Source: Pseudooceanicola sp050897975 (GTDB taxonomy: Bacteria > Pseudomonadota > Alphaproteobacteria > Rhodobacterales > Rhodobacteraceae). From it: 64,000 nucleotides of DNA. Below the pieces are notes generated by a model. That model did no database searches and had not been told where the DNA came from. It worked only from the letters and a program-made list of their open reading frames with translations. Position numbers and translations under genes: made by a program. Shown here one piece after another: positions 1 to 8,714 of the stretch. Where the stretch lies: positions 310,001 through 374,000 of the forward strand of contig NZ_JBPAXY010000005.1 in assembly GCF_050897975.1 (NCBI RefSeq). Reading direction: 5' to 3'. Positions within the stretch are counted from its first letter, which is position 1. The number at the start of each line of letters is the position of its first letter.

Positions 1-212
1 GCCCGGCCTGCGCGCCACCCCGCCGCATGACGCCGGGCCGCAATTGACGCAAAGGCCGGAAATTGCGATCTTTCCGCCCAAGAAGAACCACATTCGACCG
101 GCAGGTCGGGGGCCGCAGCCGGATCCCCGGCGCAGGCAGCGGTGAAGGGCAGAATGCAGATGATCGGACAGCCTTGCGACCCCATGGGCCCGGCCAGCGC
201 GGGGGCCCGCCC
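1..212. other. Non-coding 5' edge of window
   Basis: I see no convincing gene here. An in-frame upstream extension of the first glycosyltransferase reaches position 63, but it has no family resemblance and its composition is that of intergenic DNA, so I place the gene start at 213. The region probably holds the promoter of the glycosyltransferase operon; I could not identify clear -35/-10 boxes. Confidence 0.5.
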
Positions 213-1241
213 ATGCGCGTGACCGCCGTGACCTGTGTGAAGAACGAAGGCCCCTTCCTGCTGGAATGGATCGCCTACAACCGGGTCATCGGGGTGACCG
301 ATTTCCTGTTCTATTCCAACGACTGCACCGATGCGACCGACCGGCTGCTGGACTGTCTGCAAGGGCATGACCTGCTGTGGCACCTGCCCAACCCCGCCCA
401 GGGGCGCAACTATCAGATGGAGGCGCTGAAGGACGCGGCGAAACAGACCCTGGTCACCGGCGCCGACTGGGTCTGGATCGCCGATGTGGACGAGTTCCTG
501 AACATCCATGTGGGTGATCACACGATCCCCGCGCTGGTCGACGCCTGCGGCGATCCGCAGGCGATTTCCGTGACCTTCCAGTTCTTCGGTAATGACGGGA
601 TCGAGGGGTTCGAGGACCGCCCTGTCATCGAGCAGTTCACCCGCTCCCACAACCCCGACATCTGGTGCGGCGAAACGGCGATCGAGGTGAAAACCCTTGT
701 GCGCCAGGACTTTCCCCTGCGCTATTACGGCGCGCACCGGCCCTTCTTCGGCAAGCATCTGGCGCCTGCGAAGCGGCCCCGCTGGACCGATGGCGCGGGG
801 CGTGCGGTGCCGGAAAAGTTCCTGCTGGCCGACAACCCCCGCCGCATCCGCAAGTTTCCCGCGCGTGGCGCGCGCGCCTTCGCCACGCTGAACCACTACG
901 CCCTGCGCTCGCTCGACAGCTATCTGGTGAAGAACGACCGGGGCGACGTGAACCGCGAACACCGCGCCTTTGATGACAGCTATTGGCGCGAGCGGGCGGA
1001 TGTGGCCTGGCAAGACCTGTCCATCGCCCGCTACCTGCCCGCCCTCAACGCCGAGATGGACCGGCTGAAAGCGCTGCCCGGAGTGGCCGATCTGCACGAC
1101 GAGGCCTGCGCCCTGCACCGCGCCCGCCGCGACGAACTGCTGGCCCAGCCCGACTATCGCGCCATGCGCGACCAGTTGCGCGCCACGCCGACCCTGCCGC
1201 CGATGGAAGAGGCCCTGCTGGCCGAGCTGGGGAGGCTGTGA
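213..1241 (+). CDS. Glycosyltransferase family 2-like protein (342 aa)
   Basis: Predicted cytoplasmic or membrane-associated glycosyltransferase that would move a sugar from a nucleotide-sugar donor to an unknown glycan acceptor. The N-terminus has the family opening VTCVKNEGPFLLEWIAYN, and the DxD-type metal site lies in DVDEFLNIH near residues 91-98. A later NHYALRS motif followed by YLVKNDRG is shared with the genes at 1882 and 4282, so the three are paralogues. The start at 213 was chosen because the family match begins exactly there. The stop overlaps the next start (TGATG), so this is the first gene of an operon. The acceptor is unknown; surface polysaccharide is likely from the sulfotransferase-like neighbours. 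Confidence 0.85.
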   Translation: MRVTAVTCVKNEGPFLLEWIAYNRVIGVTDFLFYSNDCTDATDRLLDCLQGHDLLWHLPNPAQGRNYQMEALKDAAKQTLVTGADWVWIADVDEFLNIHVGDHTIPALVDACGDPQAISVTFQFFGNDGIEGFEDRPVIEQFTRSHNPDIWCGETAIEVKTLVRQDFPLRYYGAHRPFFGKHLAPAKRPRWTDGAGRAVPEKFLLADNPRRIRKFPARGARAFATLNHYALRSLDSYLVKNDRGDVNREHRAFDDSYWRERADVAWQDLSIARYLPALNAEMDRLKALPGVADLHDEACALHRARRDELLAQPDYRAMRDQLRATPTLPPMEEALLAELGRL

Positions 1242-1885
1242 TGGCCCAGCACCGGATGCGCGTCATCAACCTTGGACTGCCGAAATCGGGCACCACCAGC
1301 TTTGCCGAGGCGATGACCGCCGCCGGGCTGAACGTTGCCGATCACCGCATCCGGCGCGGTCAGGCCAGCGACCCGGGGCTGACGCGGAATTTCGTCGGTC
1401 AGGTGCTCTATCGCGGCTTCTACGGTTCGGGCGACCCGCTGGCCGAGCTGGCCGAGTTCGACGCCGTGGCCGAGGCCTCTTTCCTGCATGGCGGGCGGCA
1501 GGCCTGGCCGCAGATGGATCATGCCCTGCTGATGGCGATCCGCGACCGGCACCCCCATGTGAAATTCACCGCCACCCGCCGCGATGCCGCCAAGCTGGCC
1601 AATTCGATGATGCGCTGGACAAACATGGCCGCCCGGCTGGAGGGCAACGCCCTGCCCGGCCTGCCCGTGGGTTTTGGCGGCGACGAGGGACAGCTGGCGC
1701 GCTGGATCGACGGCCATTACGCCCATCTAGAGGCAATCTTTGCCGGCGACCCGGGGTTCCTGCAATTCGACGTGGCCGACCCAGAGGCGCAGACCAGGTT
1801 GCAGGATTTCCTGGGCTTCGACCTGCCCTGGTGGGGCCGCGCCAATGAAAACACCGACCGCCCGGCCGAGGAAGACACGGAATGA
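1241..1885 (+). CDS. Sulfotransferase-like protein (214 aa)
   Basis: Small sulfotransferase-family protein, expected to transfer sulfate from PAPS to a glycan or lipid. The PAPS 5'-phosphosulfate loop is intact as GLPKSGTTSF at residues 12-21, right after a short beta strand (RVINL), as the family requires. At 214 aa it is near the lower limit for the family. It sits between glycosyltransferase genes and overlaps both neighbours (TGATG upstream, ATGA downstream), so it is translationally coupled and probably decorates the product of the same pathway. The 3' part (MRWTNMAARLEG onward) fits the family only loosely. A role in a surface glycan is inferred from context. Confidence 0.75.
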   Translation: MAQHRMRVINLGLPKSGTTSFAEAMTAAGLNVADHRIRRGQASDPGLTRNFVGQVLYRGFYGSGDPLAELAEFDAVAEASFLHGGRQAWPQMDHALLMAIRDRHPHVKFTATRRDAAKLANSMMRWTNMAARLEGNALPGLPVGFGGDEGQLARWIDGHYAHLEAIFAGDPGFLQFDVADPEAQTRLQDFLGFDLPWWGRANENTDRPAEEDTE

Positions 1886-4254
1886 AGATCGTCCTGCATA
1901 TCGGCACCGAGGCCACCGGCGCCCTGGCCCTGCAAAGCGCGCTGCACGACAAGCGCGAACAGCTGGCGGCCAAGGGCATTCTTTATGCCCGCTCGGTCGG
2001 CAAGAAGAACCATGCGCGCCTCTTCATGGCCGTCACCGACCCCGACCAGGTGGACCCGCTGCGCTTCAACCGCGGCTTCATCCTGGAGGACAAGCAACGC
2101 GCCCTGCGCGAGGAAGTGGCCAGCGATCTGGCGCGCGAGGCCCAGGCGGCGGGGGCCGAAACGCTGGTCCTGTCGATGACCCAGGCCGCCAGCGCCCTGA
2201 CCCGGGTGTCCGAGCTGGAAACCCTGCGCGACCTGCTGCGCCCGATCTCGGATGACATCTCGTTGCTGATGCATGTGGGCGATCAGGCCTCGACCATGGC
2301 GCGGGCCTATGCGGCGCAGGTGATGGAGGGGCGGGCCACCTCGCTGGCCGTGGAACAGGGGATCGGGGCCGAGGCGGACTGGTGGCAGACCTGCATGGAC
2401 CAGACGCCCGAGGCCGACCCGCTGCGTGGCTCTTTCCCCGCCATCCAGCGCCCGCTCTTCTGGCTCGACTATGCCGCCCTTCAGACCCATTGGGAGAGCG
2501 TCTTTGGCGCAGGCGCCCTGACCCTGCGGCCTTACGTGCCGGAGGTCTTCCATTCCGAGGCGATCACGGACGAGATCCGCGCCGCTTTCGGCATCGAGGA
2601 TCAGATCGGGCGCGGCCCGGTGACCCCGGCCCCGGGGCAAGAGCCCGCCGCGACCCTGACCCGCGCACGGCAGATGAACGACCTGCTGCTGGCCTATCTG
2701 GGCAAGCATGATGCCATCCTGCCCCGGCAGCTGTGGATGCGGTTTCTGCGCGAGATCGCGGTGGACGGCCCCGTCACCGATCCCGCCACCCTGTCCGGCC
2801 TCTGCACCCGCTTCGCGGCGGGCAATGCCGCGCTGGTCGCGGCCCATCCGGCGCTGGAGGCAAAGCACCTGGCCCTGCCCGCCCCCGCGGGCGACTGGAC
2901 CGAGGCCGATCCCCTCTTCGGCTACCGCGCCTCGCAATACCTGCTGTCCTTCCGCTGGCGGATCGCCAAAGCCACGAAGGAGGAGCGCGACGGCAAGATC
3001 GCCGAGGCCAAGGCGGTAACCGGCGAGGCCCCCGCGCCCAAGACCGACGCCGCGCCCACAGGCACCGGGCTGTCGCCCGCCGCCCGCGCCATCCTGCCGC
3101 CCGAGGCCGTGGCCCGTTTCGACGCGCTGAAAGGCGGGGCCTTTGCACCGCACAACCGGCTGGGACAGGTGGACGAAGAGGCGGAACTGCCGCCCTATGA
3201 TCCCATCACCCCCCGCGACCTGCCCCCGGGCAACTCGGGCCGCGTGGTGCTGGGCTGCATGAAGAACGAGGCGCCCTATATCCTGGAATGGGTCGCCTAT
3301 CACCGCGCCGTGGGGTTCGACAATTTCCTGATCTACACCAACGACTGTTCCGACGGCACCTCCGAGATCCTGGACCGCTTGCAGGAGTTGGGCGTGGTCC
3401 AGCACCGCAACAACGACAACTGGAAGGGCAACTCGCCCCAGCAATGGGCGCTGGACAGCGCGCTGGAAGAGCCGGTGATCCAGAATTCCGAATGGATCGC
3501 CCATTTCGACGTGGATGAGTTCGTCAACATCCGCTGCGGCAATGGCACGCTGGATGATTTCTTTGCCCGGGTGCCGGATGCCACCAACGTTGCCATGACC
3601 TGGCGCCTCTTCGGCCACAACGGGGTGACCACCCTGAAGGACGATCTGGTCATCGCCCAGTTCGACCACGCGGCGCCGAAATACTGCCCGAAACCGCATA
3701 CGGTCTGGGGCTTCAAGACCATGTTCCGCAACATGGGCGCCTATCAGAAAATTTCCTGCCACCGCCCCAACAAGCTGAGCGAGGGGGCCGAGGGGCAGGT
3801 GCATTGGGTCAATGGCTCGGGCCGCCCGATGACCAAGGACGTGCTGAAGAACGGCTGGCGCTCGTCGAAGAAAAACGTGGGCTATGACCTGCTGCAACTG
3901 AACCACTACGCGCTGCGCTCGGCCGAAAGTTACCTGGTAAAGCGGCAGCGGGGCCGGGCCCTGCATGTGGATCGCTCGATCGGGCTGAACTACTGGGTGC
4001 GCATGGACTGGTCCGACAACCGCGACGTGACGATCCAGCGCAATATCCCCCGCGTGCGCGAGGAACTGGCGCGGCTACTGGCTGACGACCGGCTACGCGC
4101 CCTGCACGAAAGCGGCTTCGCCTGGCACCGCGCTAAGGCCGCCGAACTGCACGGCATGGCCGAGTTCGAAGAGCTTTACACCCAGGCCCTGCAACTGAAA
4201 CTGACCGAAACGGAGCGCGTGGCCTACGCGCTGGCGCTCGATGTGGAGAGCTGA
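1882..4254 (+). CDS. Degenerate sulfotransferase domain fused to a glycosyltransferase (790 aa)
   Basis: Two-domain protein. Residues 1 to about 330 resemble the sulfotransferase family: KIVLHIGTEATGALALQ occupies the place of the usual HIGTHKTGTTSLQ loop. The loop lysine and the Thr/Ser pair that bind PAPS are replaced (A11, A14, L15), so this domain is probably not catalytic. A low-complexity Ala/Pro/Lys linker near residues 375-400 leads to a glycosyltransferase domain from about residue 453 (VVLGCMKNEAPYILEWVAYH) with the metal motif FDVDEFVNI near 542 and the shared NHYALRSAESYLVK motif. The start overlaps the previous stop (ATGA). The N-terminal domain may recognise sulfated product or scaffold the operon's enzymes; that is inference. 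Confidence 0.75.
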   Translation: MKIVLHIGTEATGALALQSALHDKREQLAAKGILYARSVGKKNHARLFMAVTDPDQVDPLRFNRGFILEDKQRALREEVASDLAREAQAAGAETLVLSMTQAASALTRVSELETLRDLLRPISDDISLLMHVGDQASTMARAYAAQVMEGRATSLAVEQGIGAEADWWQTCMDQTPEADPLRGSFPAIQRPLFWLDYAALQTHWESVFGAGALTLRPYVPEVFHSEAITDEIRAAFGIEDQIGRGPVTPAPGQEPAATLTRARQMNDLLLAYLGKHDAILPRQLWMRFLREIAVDGPVTDPATLSGLCTRFAAGNAALVAAHPALEAKHLALPAPAGDWTEADPLFGYRASQYLLSFRWRIAKATKEERDGKIAEAKAVTGEAPAPKTDAAPTGTGLSPAARAILPPEAVARFDALKGGAFAPHNRLGQVDEEAELPPYDPITPRDLPPGNSGRVVLGCMKNEAPYILEWVAYHRAVGFDNFLIYTNDCSDGTSEILDRLQELGVVQHRNNDNWKGNSPQQWALDSALEEPVIQNSEWIAHFDVDEFVNIRCGNGTLDDFFARVPDATNVAMTWRLFGHNGVTTLKDDLVIAQFDHAAPKYCPKPHTVWGFKTMFRNMGAYQKISCHRPNKLSEGAEGQVHWVNGSGRPMTKDVLKNGWRSSKKNVGYDLLQLNHYALRSAESYLVKRQRGRALHVDRSIGLNYWVRMDWSDNRDVTIQRNIPRVREELARLLADDRLRALHESGFAWHRAKAAELHGMAEFEELYTQALQLKLTETERVAYALALDVES

Positions 4255-4281
4255 CGCCCTCTGCCCAGAGGGGCGCGGCTG

Positions 4282-5370
4282 ATGCGCTTTCTCGCCATCC
4301 TCTGCCTGCGCAACGAGGCGGCCTTTCTGCTGGAATGGCTGGCCCATCACCGCGCCGTGGGGTTCACCGACTTCCTGGTCTTCTCGAACGACTGCCAGGA
4401 CGGCACCGATGCGATGCTGGACCGGCTGGCGGAACAGGGCGAGCTGACCCATATCCGCAACGATGGCCCCTATGATGCGCGCGGCATCCAGTTCACGGCG
4501 CTGAAACGCTGCGAAAAGCTGGACATCGTGCGGCAGGCGGACTGGATCCTGCCCTTCGACATCGACGAGTTTGTCAATATCCATGTGGGCGACGGCACCC
4601 TGCCCGCCCTGCTGGCGGCCCTGCCCGAGGCCACGGCGATCACCCTGACCTGGCGGCTGTTCGGCAATGGCGGCGTAGTGCATTACGAGGACCGGCCGGT
4701 CACCCAGACCTTCACCCGCGCCGCCCCCGAGGTGCTGCACTGGCCCTGGCGGGCGGCGATGTTCAAGACGCTTTACCGCAACGACGGCACCTATCGGAAG
4801 GTCGGCGTGCATCGCCCCCGCTCACCCGTGGCCGAGCGGCTGGAGGGCGCGCGCTGGTACGACAGCCACGGCCGCGCCCTGCCCGAGCAGTTCCGCACCG
4901 AACGCATCTTCTCGCCCTTCGGACGCCCCAACTACGGTCTGGCGCAGCTGAACCACTACGCCCTGGGCGCGATGGAAAGCTATGTGCTGAAGGCTGACCG
5001 GGGGCGCGCGGTTCATGCCGATCACATGCTGGATCTCGACTATTGGGTCGAACGCAATTTCGCCAGCGACGAGGACCGGACGATCCTGCGCCTGGCCCCG
5101 GCGATGGAGGCCGAGCGCGCCCGGCTGATGCAGGACGCGGCGCTGGCCGAGCTGCACGCCGGCGCCGTCGCCTGGCGCAAGGCGCGGCTGCACCAGTTGA
5201 TGCTGGAAGAGCCCTTCCGCGCCCTGATGGGGCGGCTTCTGCTGACGCCGCCGACCCGCCCCCTGCCCCTGGCCGCGGCGCGCTATCTCAGCCGCTTCGC
5301 CACCCAGGCGCGGCGCCTGCAAGGGCAGGCCACGCCCCCCGGCGGCGGCGACCGGCCCGAGGACGGCTGA
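4282..5370 (+). CDS. Glycosyltransferase family 2-like protein (362 aa)
   Basis: Third glycosyltransferase of the operon, paralogous to those at 213 and 1882. It opens with LAILCLRNEAAFLLEWLAHH, has the metal motif FDIDEFVNIH near residues 92-100, the mid-protein WRLFGNGG motif, and NHYALGAMESYVLKADRG in the 3' half. It begins 27 bp after the previous stop. No signal peptide or membrane span is visible, so it is probably cytoplasmic. It closes the operon: a 112-bp gap with a degenerate copy of the dispersed terminator-like repeat (about 5388-5410) follows. Donor and acceptor are not predictable from sequence. Confidence 0.85.
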   Translation: MRFLAILCLRNEAAFLLEWLAHHRAVGFTDFLVFSNDCQDGTDAMLDRLAEQGELTHIRNDGPYDARGIQFTALKRCEKLDIVRQADWILPFDIDEFVNIHVGDGTLPALLAALPEATAITLTWRLFGNGGVVHYEDRPVTQTFTRAAPEVLHWPWRAAMFKTLYRNDGTYRKVGVHRPRSPVAERLEGARWYDSHGRALPEQFRTERIFSPFGRPNYGLAQLNHYALGAMESYVLKADRGRAVHADHMLDLDYWVERNFASDEDRTILRLAPAMEAERARLMQDAALAELHAGAVAWRKARLHQLMLEEPFRALMGRLLLTPPTRPLPLAAARYLSRFATQARRLQGQATPPGGGDRPEDG

Positions 5371-5482
5371 GCCCCGGCGCCCCCCTTCCCCTCGGGGCCA
5401 AAATATCTCAATTTCGCCCGAATCCCCGCCTAGAATCGGATCCCAGACGCGGCCCCGTTCGCCGCCGAGTGTCAGAGGTTTC

Positions 5483-6457
5483 ATGTCCGCCCAGATCACC
5501 GCCGTAAAGACCGAAGGTCTCTCGGTCTCCCTTCAGGGGCTGGGCAAGGCCGACTGGCTGAGCCGGCTGGCCGGCATCGCCACCTCGCGCGGCGGCTTTC
5601 GCCAGCTTGGCAAGCGCCACTTTGCCGCCTTCATCTCGGCCGGGCCGACCCTGCTGGTCACCTTCGAGACCCAGGCGGGCATCCAGGGTTTGACCGAAGA
5701 GGCTCAGCCCCTGGGCTGGCGACTGGTGCGCGAGGCGGGCTGGTCGAACCTGTGCCTGGCCTCGGACGGCGACACCTGGTTCCGCGACGCAGACGTCTAT
5801 GCCTATTTCGACGACCTGGTCGACCGGGGCTTTTTCGAAGAGTTCGACCGGGTGATTTTCTACGGCGCCGGGCCCTGCGCCTATGCCGCCTGCGCCTTTT
5901 CGGTGGCTGCACCGGGCGCGCGGGTGCTGGCGGTGCAGCCCCAGGCGACGCTGGACCCGGCGATGACGGAATGGGACGAGCGGTTCCGCGAGATGCGGCG
6001 GCTGGATTTCACCTCGCGCTATGGCTATGCGCCCGACATGCTGGACGCCGCCGACCGCGCCTTTGTCCTTTACGACCCGATGGACCGGCTGGACGGGATG
6101 CACGCCGCCCTCTTCGCCCGGCCCAATGTCACCCTGCTGCGGCTGCGCAACATGGGCGGCGCGCTGCAAGGGGCGCTGCTGCGCATGGGAATGCTGCACA
6201 CGCTGCTGCGCCTGGTGGGCACCGACCGGCTGGACCGACAAAGCTTTGCCACGCTCTATCGTCGCCGCCGCCGCTATCCGCCCTATCTGCGCAATCTGCT
6301 GAACCTGCTCGAGATCGAAGAGCGCGAGCCGCTGATCCAGGCGCTGTGCCGCAACGTGACCGAGCGGATGAACCTGCCGCGCTTCCGCCGCCGGTTGCGG
6401 CGCGTGCCCGGGCAAACGGGCGAGAGGCCCGAGCAGGCCAGCTGGGCCGACGACTAA
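5483..6457 (+). CDS. Conserved protein of unknown function with a GAGPC nucleophile-elbow-like motif (324 aa)
   Basis: I do not recognise a biochemical function. The middle of the protein reads FDRVIFYGAGPCAYAACAF, which looks like an alpha/beta-hydrolase beta5-elbow-alphaC unit with cysteine where a GxSxG serine would be. It is preceded by WSNLCLASDGDTWFRD, a strand plus possible ligand loop, and followed by VLAVQPQATLDP and later FVLYDPMDRLDGMHAALF, which would suit the acid and histidine positions. My recollection is that relatives in Rhodobacterales genomes are sometimes labelled PAPS reductase, but the ECGLH active-site motif of that family is absent. It follows the glycosyltransferase operon in the same direction, so a role in glycan processing is possible. 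Confidence 0.6.
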   Translation: MSAQITAVKTEGLSVSLQGLGKADWLSRLAGIATSRGGFRQLGKRHFAAFISAGPTLLVTFETQAGIQGLTEEAQPLGWRLVREAGWSNLCLASDGDTWFRDADVYAYFDDLVDRGFFEEFDRVIFYGAGPCAYAACAFSVAAPGARVLAVQPQATLDPAMTEWDERFREMRRLDFTSRYGYAPDMLDAADRAFVLYDPMDRLDGMHAALFARPNVTLLRLRNMGGALQGALLRMGMLHTLLRLVGTDRLDRQSFATLYRRRRRYPPYLRNLLNLLEIEEREPLIQALCRNVTERMNLPRFRRRLRRVPGQTGERPEQASWADD

Positions 6458-6497
6458 CATCTGGCGCCAGCGCCCGGCATGTCGTAAAGCCGGGGCC

Positions 6498-7550
6498 ATG
6501 ACCCAGAGCCTTACGATCCGCCGCCCCGACGACTGGCACCTGCATCTGCGCGACGGCGAGATGCTGAAGGCCGTCCTGCCAGAGACCGCGCGCCACTTCG
6601 GCCGCGCCATCATCATGCCGAACCTGGTGCCCCCGGTGGTCACCGGCGCCAAGGCCGCCGCCTATCGCGACCGGATCCTGGCCGCCCTGCCCGAGGGCAT
6701 GAGTTTCGAGCCGCTGATGACCCTCTACCTGACCGAGGATACCGACCCCGAGGACGTGGCCGCCGCGGCCTCCTCTGGCCTGGTGAAGGCGGTGAAACTG
6801 TATCCGGCGGGGGCCACGACCAACTCGGCCTCGGGCGTGACCGATTTCCGCAAGGTGGTGCCGGTGCTGGAACGCATGGCCGAGATCGGCCTGCCCCTTT
6901 GCACCCATGGCGAGGTGACCACCCCCGAGGTCGACATCTTCGACCGCGAGGCGGTGTTCATCGAGACCATGCTGGACCCGCTGCGGAAAGAGATCCCGGA
7001 ACTGCGCGTGGTGATGGAACATATCACCACCTCCGAGGCCGCCGATTACGTGCGCTCTGCCGAGGCGGGCCTGGGCGCCACGATCACCACGCATCACCTG
7101 GTGATCAACCGCAACCACATCCTGGTGGGCGGCATCAAGCCGCATTACTACTGCCTGCCGGTGGCCAAACGCGCCACCCATCAGCAGGCGCTGCGCGTCG
7201 CCGCCACCTCCGGTGATCCGCGCTTTTTCCTGGGCACCGACAGCGCGCCCCATGTGGATCCGGCCAAGGAATGCGGCTGCGGCTGCGCGGGCTGTTTCAC
7301 CGCCACCAACACCATGGCGATCCTGGCCCATGTCTTCGAGGAGGAAGACGCGCTGGACAAGCTGGAGGGCTTCACCTCGCTGAACGGTCCGGCCTTCTAC
7401 CGCCTGGCGCCGAACCCCGGCACCCTGACGCTGGAGCGTTCGCCCATTGACTATCCCGCCAAGATCGAGACCAAGGCCGGCGGCCCGGTCACCGTCTTCG
7501 ATCCCGGTTTCACCCCCGCTTGGCACGTCAGCGCGGTCAGCGCCGAGTAG
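6498..7550 (+). CDS. pyrC: Dihydroorotase (350 aa)
   Basis: Converts carbamoyl-aspartate to dihydroorotate, the third step of pyrimidine synthesis, in the cytosol. It is the E. coli-type (class II) enzyme: zinc ligands in DDWHLHLRDGEM at residues 10-21, the carbamylated lysine in VKLYPAGATTNS near residue 100, metal histidines in LCTHGEV and TTHHLVI, and the catalytic aspartate in LGTDSAPH. Length is normal for the class. A 111-bp gap with a strong terminator separates it from pyrE in the same direction, so the two genes of the pathway are neighbours but not tightly coupled. Confidence 0.97.
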   Translation: MTQSLTIRRPDDWHLHLRDGEMLKAVLPETARHFGRAIIMPNLVPPVVTGAKAAAYRDRILAALPEGMSFEPLMTLYLTEDTDPEDVAAAASSGLVKAVKLYPAGATTNSASGVTDFRKVVPVLERMAEIGLPLCTHGEVTTPEVDIFDREAVFIETMLDPLRKEIPELRVVMEHITTSEAADYVRSAEAGLGATITTHHLVINRNHILVGGIKPHYYCLPVAKRATHQQALRVAATSGDPRFFLGTDSAPHVDPAKECGCGCAGCFTATNTMAILAHVFEEEDALDKLEGFTSLNGPAFYRLAPNPGTLTLERSPIDYPAKIETKAGGPVTVFDPGFTPAWHVSAVSAE

Positions 7551-7574
7551 CGGGCAAAGGCCCTGATCCTTTTC

Positions 7575-7626
7575 GGGACGCCCTGCGGGCGCGTCCCGAG
7601 CCTCCGGCGGGAGTATTTTTGGCTGC
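7575..7626 (+). terminator. Double-hairpin terminator after pyrC
   Basis: A perfect 8-bp stem (CGGGACGC at 7574-7581 with GCGTCCCG at 7591-7598) is followed directly by CCTCCGGCGGGAG and a T run (TATTTTT, 7614-7620). The second, compact hairpin plus T run belongs to the dispersed repeat family discussed in the findings. Confidence 0.75.
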
Positions 7627-7661
7627 CGGATGAACATGAGCGCAACGAGAGGACCCCGACG

Positions 7662-8339
7662 ATGATCCCCAGTTCCTACCCGTCGAAAGAAGAGATCGCG
7701 CGCCTGACGGCCGGAATGCTTCTGGATATCAAGGCGGTGGATTTCAACACCGAGACGCCCTTCACCCTGGCATCGGGCCTACCCTCGCCCTCCTACGTGG
7801 ATTGCCGCAAGCTGATTTCTTTCCCGCGCATCCGCTCGGCCCTGATGGATTTCATGGCCTGCACGGTGATGCGCAACGCGGGTCTTGAGGCCTTCGACAA
7901 TATCGCGGGCGGTGAAACGGCGGGCATCCCCTTCTCGGCCCTGGTGGCCGAACGCCTGGCCCTGCCGATGACCTATGTGCGCAAGAAGCCCAAGGGCTAT
8001 GGCCGGAACGCCCGCATCGAGGGGGTGATGACCGAGGGTCAGCGGGTGCTGCTGGTCGAGGATCTGACCACCGACGGCGGATCGAAGCTGTCCTTCGTGG
8101 ATGCGATCCGCGAGACCGGCGCCAGCTGTGCCCATACGGCGGTGATCTTCTACTACGACATCTTCGAGGGCACGACCGAACGTCTGGCCGAGCATGGCGT
8201 GACCCTGCATCACCTGTGCACCTGGTGGGACGTGCTGGCCGAGGCCCGCGCGCGCGGGGCCTTTGACGCCGCCACCCTGGACGAGGTCGAAGAGTTCCTG
8301 AAGGCGCCGCGCGCCTGGCAGGAGGCCCGCAAGGGCTGA
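7662..8339 (+). CDS. pyrE: Orotate phosphoribosyltransferase (225 aa)
   Basis: Joins orotate to PRPP to give OMP in pyrimidine synthesis. The PRPP-binding signature is seen as VLLVEDLTTDGGSK (near residues 128-141), and the catalytic loop lysines lie in YVRKKPKGYGRNARIEG (near residues 106-122). An early segment FTLASGLPSPSYVDCRKL matches the substrate-binding N-terminus. Length is typical. It follows pyrC in the same direction and ends before a terminator. Confidence 0.96.
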   Translation: MIPSSYPSKEEIARLTAGMLLDIKAVDFNTETPFTLASGLPSPSYVDCRKLISFPRIRSALMDFMACTVMRNAGLEAFDNIAGGETAGIPFSALVAERLALPMTYVRKKPKGYGRNARIEGVMTEGQRVLLVEDLTTDGGSKLSFVDAIRETGASCAHTAVIFYYDIFEGTTERLAEHGVTLHHLCTWWDVLAEARARGAFDAATLDEVEEFLKAPRAWQEARKG

Positions 8340-8375
8340 GCCGCGACTCGGCCCGGTGCGGCGCGAAAGCCATCA

Positions 8376-8405
8376 GCGGCCCCTGCGGGGGCCGTTGCCG
8401 TTTTT
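8376..8405 (+). terminator. Intrinsic terminator after pyrE
   Basis: CGGCCCC (8377-8383) pairs with GGGGCCG (8388-8394) over a 4-nt loop, followed by TTGCCG and a T5 run ending at 8405. Confidence 0.75.
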
Positions 8406-8526
8406 GCGGGCGGTTTCCCGCCACCCGCCCGGGGGCTGCGCGCGCTACGCACAAGGCCTTTCGCGAAATGAGGTGGGGATGGATGCAAGCAACCACCGCA
8501 TGTGGTAGGCTTGGATCATGCACAGC

Positions 8527-8535
8527 TTATCCACA
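8527..8535 (+). promoter_or_regulatory. Perfect DnaA-box 9-mer upstream of dnaB
   Basis: The sequence TTATCCACA matches the DnaA consensus exactly and lies 180 bp ahead of the replicative helicase gene. One isolated box does not make an origin. It could let DnaA influence dnaB transcription, or be chance. Confidence 0.45.
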
Positions 8536-8714
8536 GGATATCCCGATTGTCTCGGACCGGCCGATGCGGCTAAGACCCCTGTCCACGGGGGACGATCCGG
8601 CGGCACAGTCCGGACGGCCGAGGCAGGTCCGTCCCGCGGCTGGCGCCGGGGCGATCCCGAGGGTGGCCGCGGGATCGCGCAGATCCCGAACACTGGGCAG
8701 ATCCGGGGACAGGC

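Larger units (their letters stand above)
8340..8714. other. 375-bp gene-free region between pyrE and dnaB
   Basis: Holds the pyrE terminator, a small dyad ACCAC-N5-GTGGT at 8492-8506, and one exact DnaA-box 9-mer at 8527-8535. Open frames here lack family signals and I do not call a gene. The region from about 8410 to 8714 presumably contains the dnaB promoter, whose hexamers I could not assign. Confidence 0.5.

Noticed and set aside
5483..6457. PAPS reductase
   Set aside because: No ECGLH-type active-site motif and no P-loop of that family; the central motif looks hydrolase-like.
8340..8714. Replication origin next to dnaB
   Set aside because: Only one DnaA box, no AT-rich unwinding region, no dnaA, repABC or parAB genes in the window.
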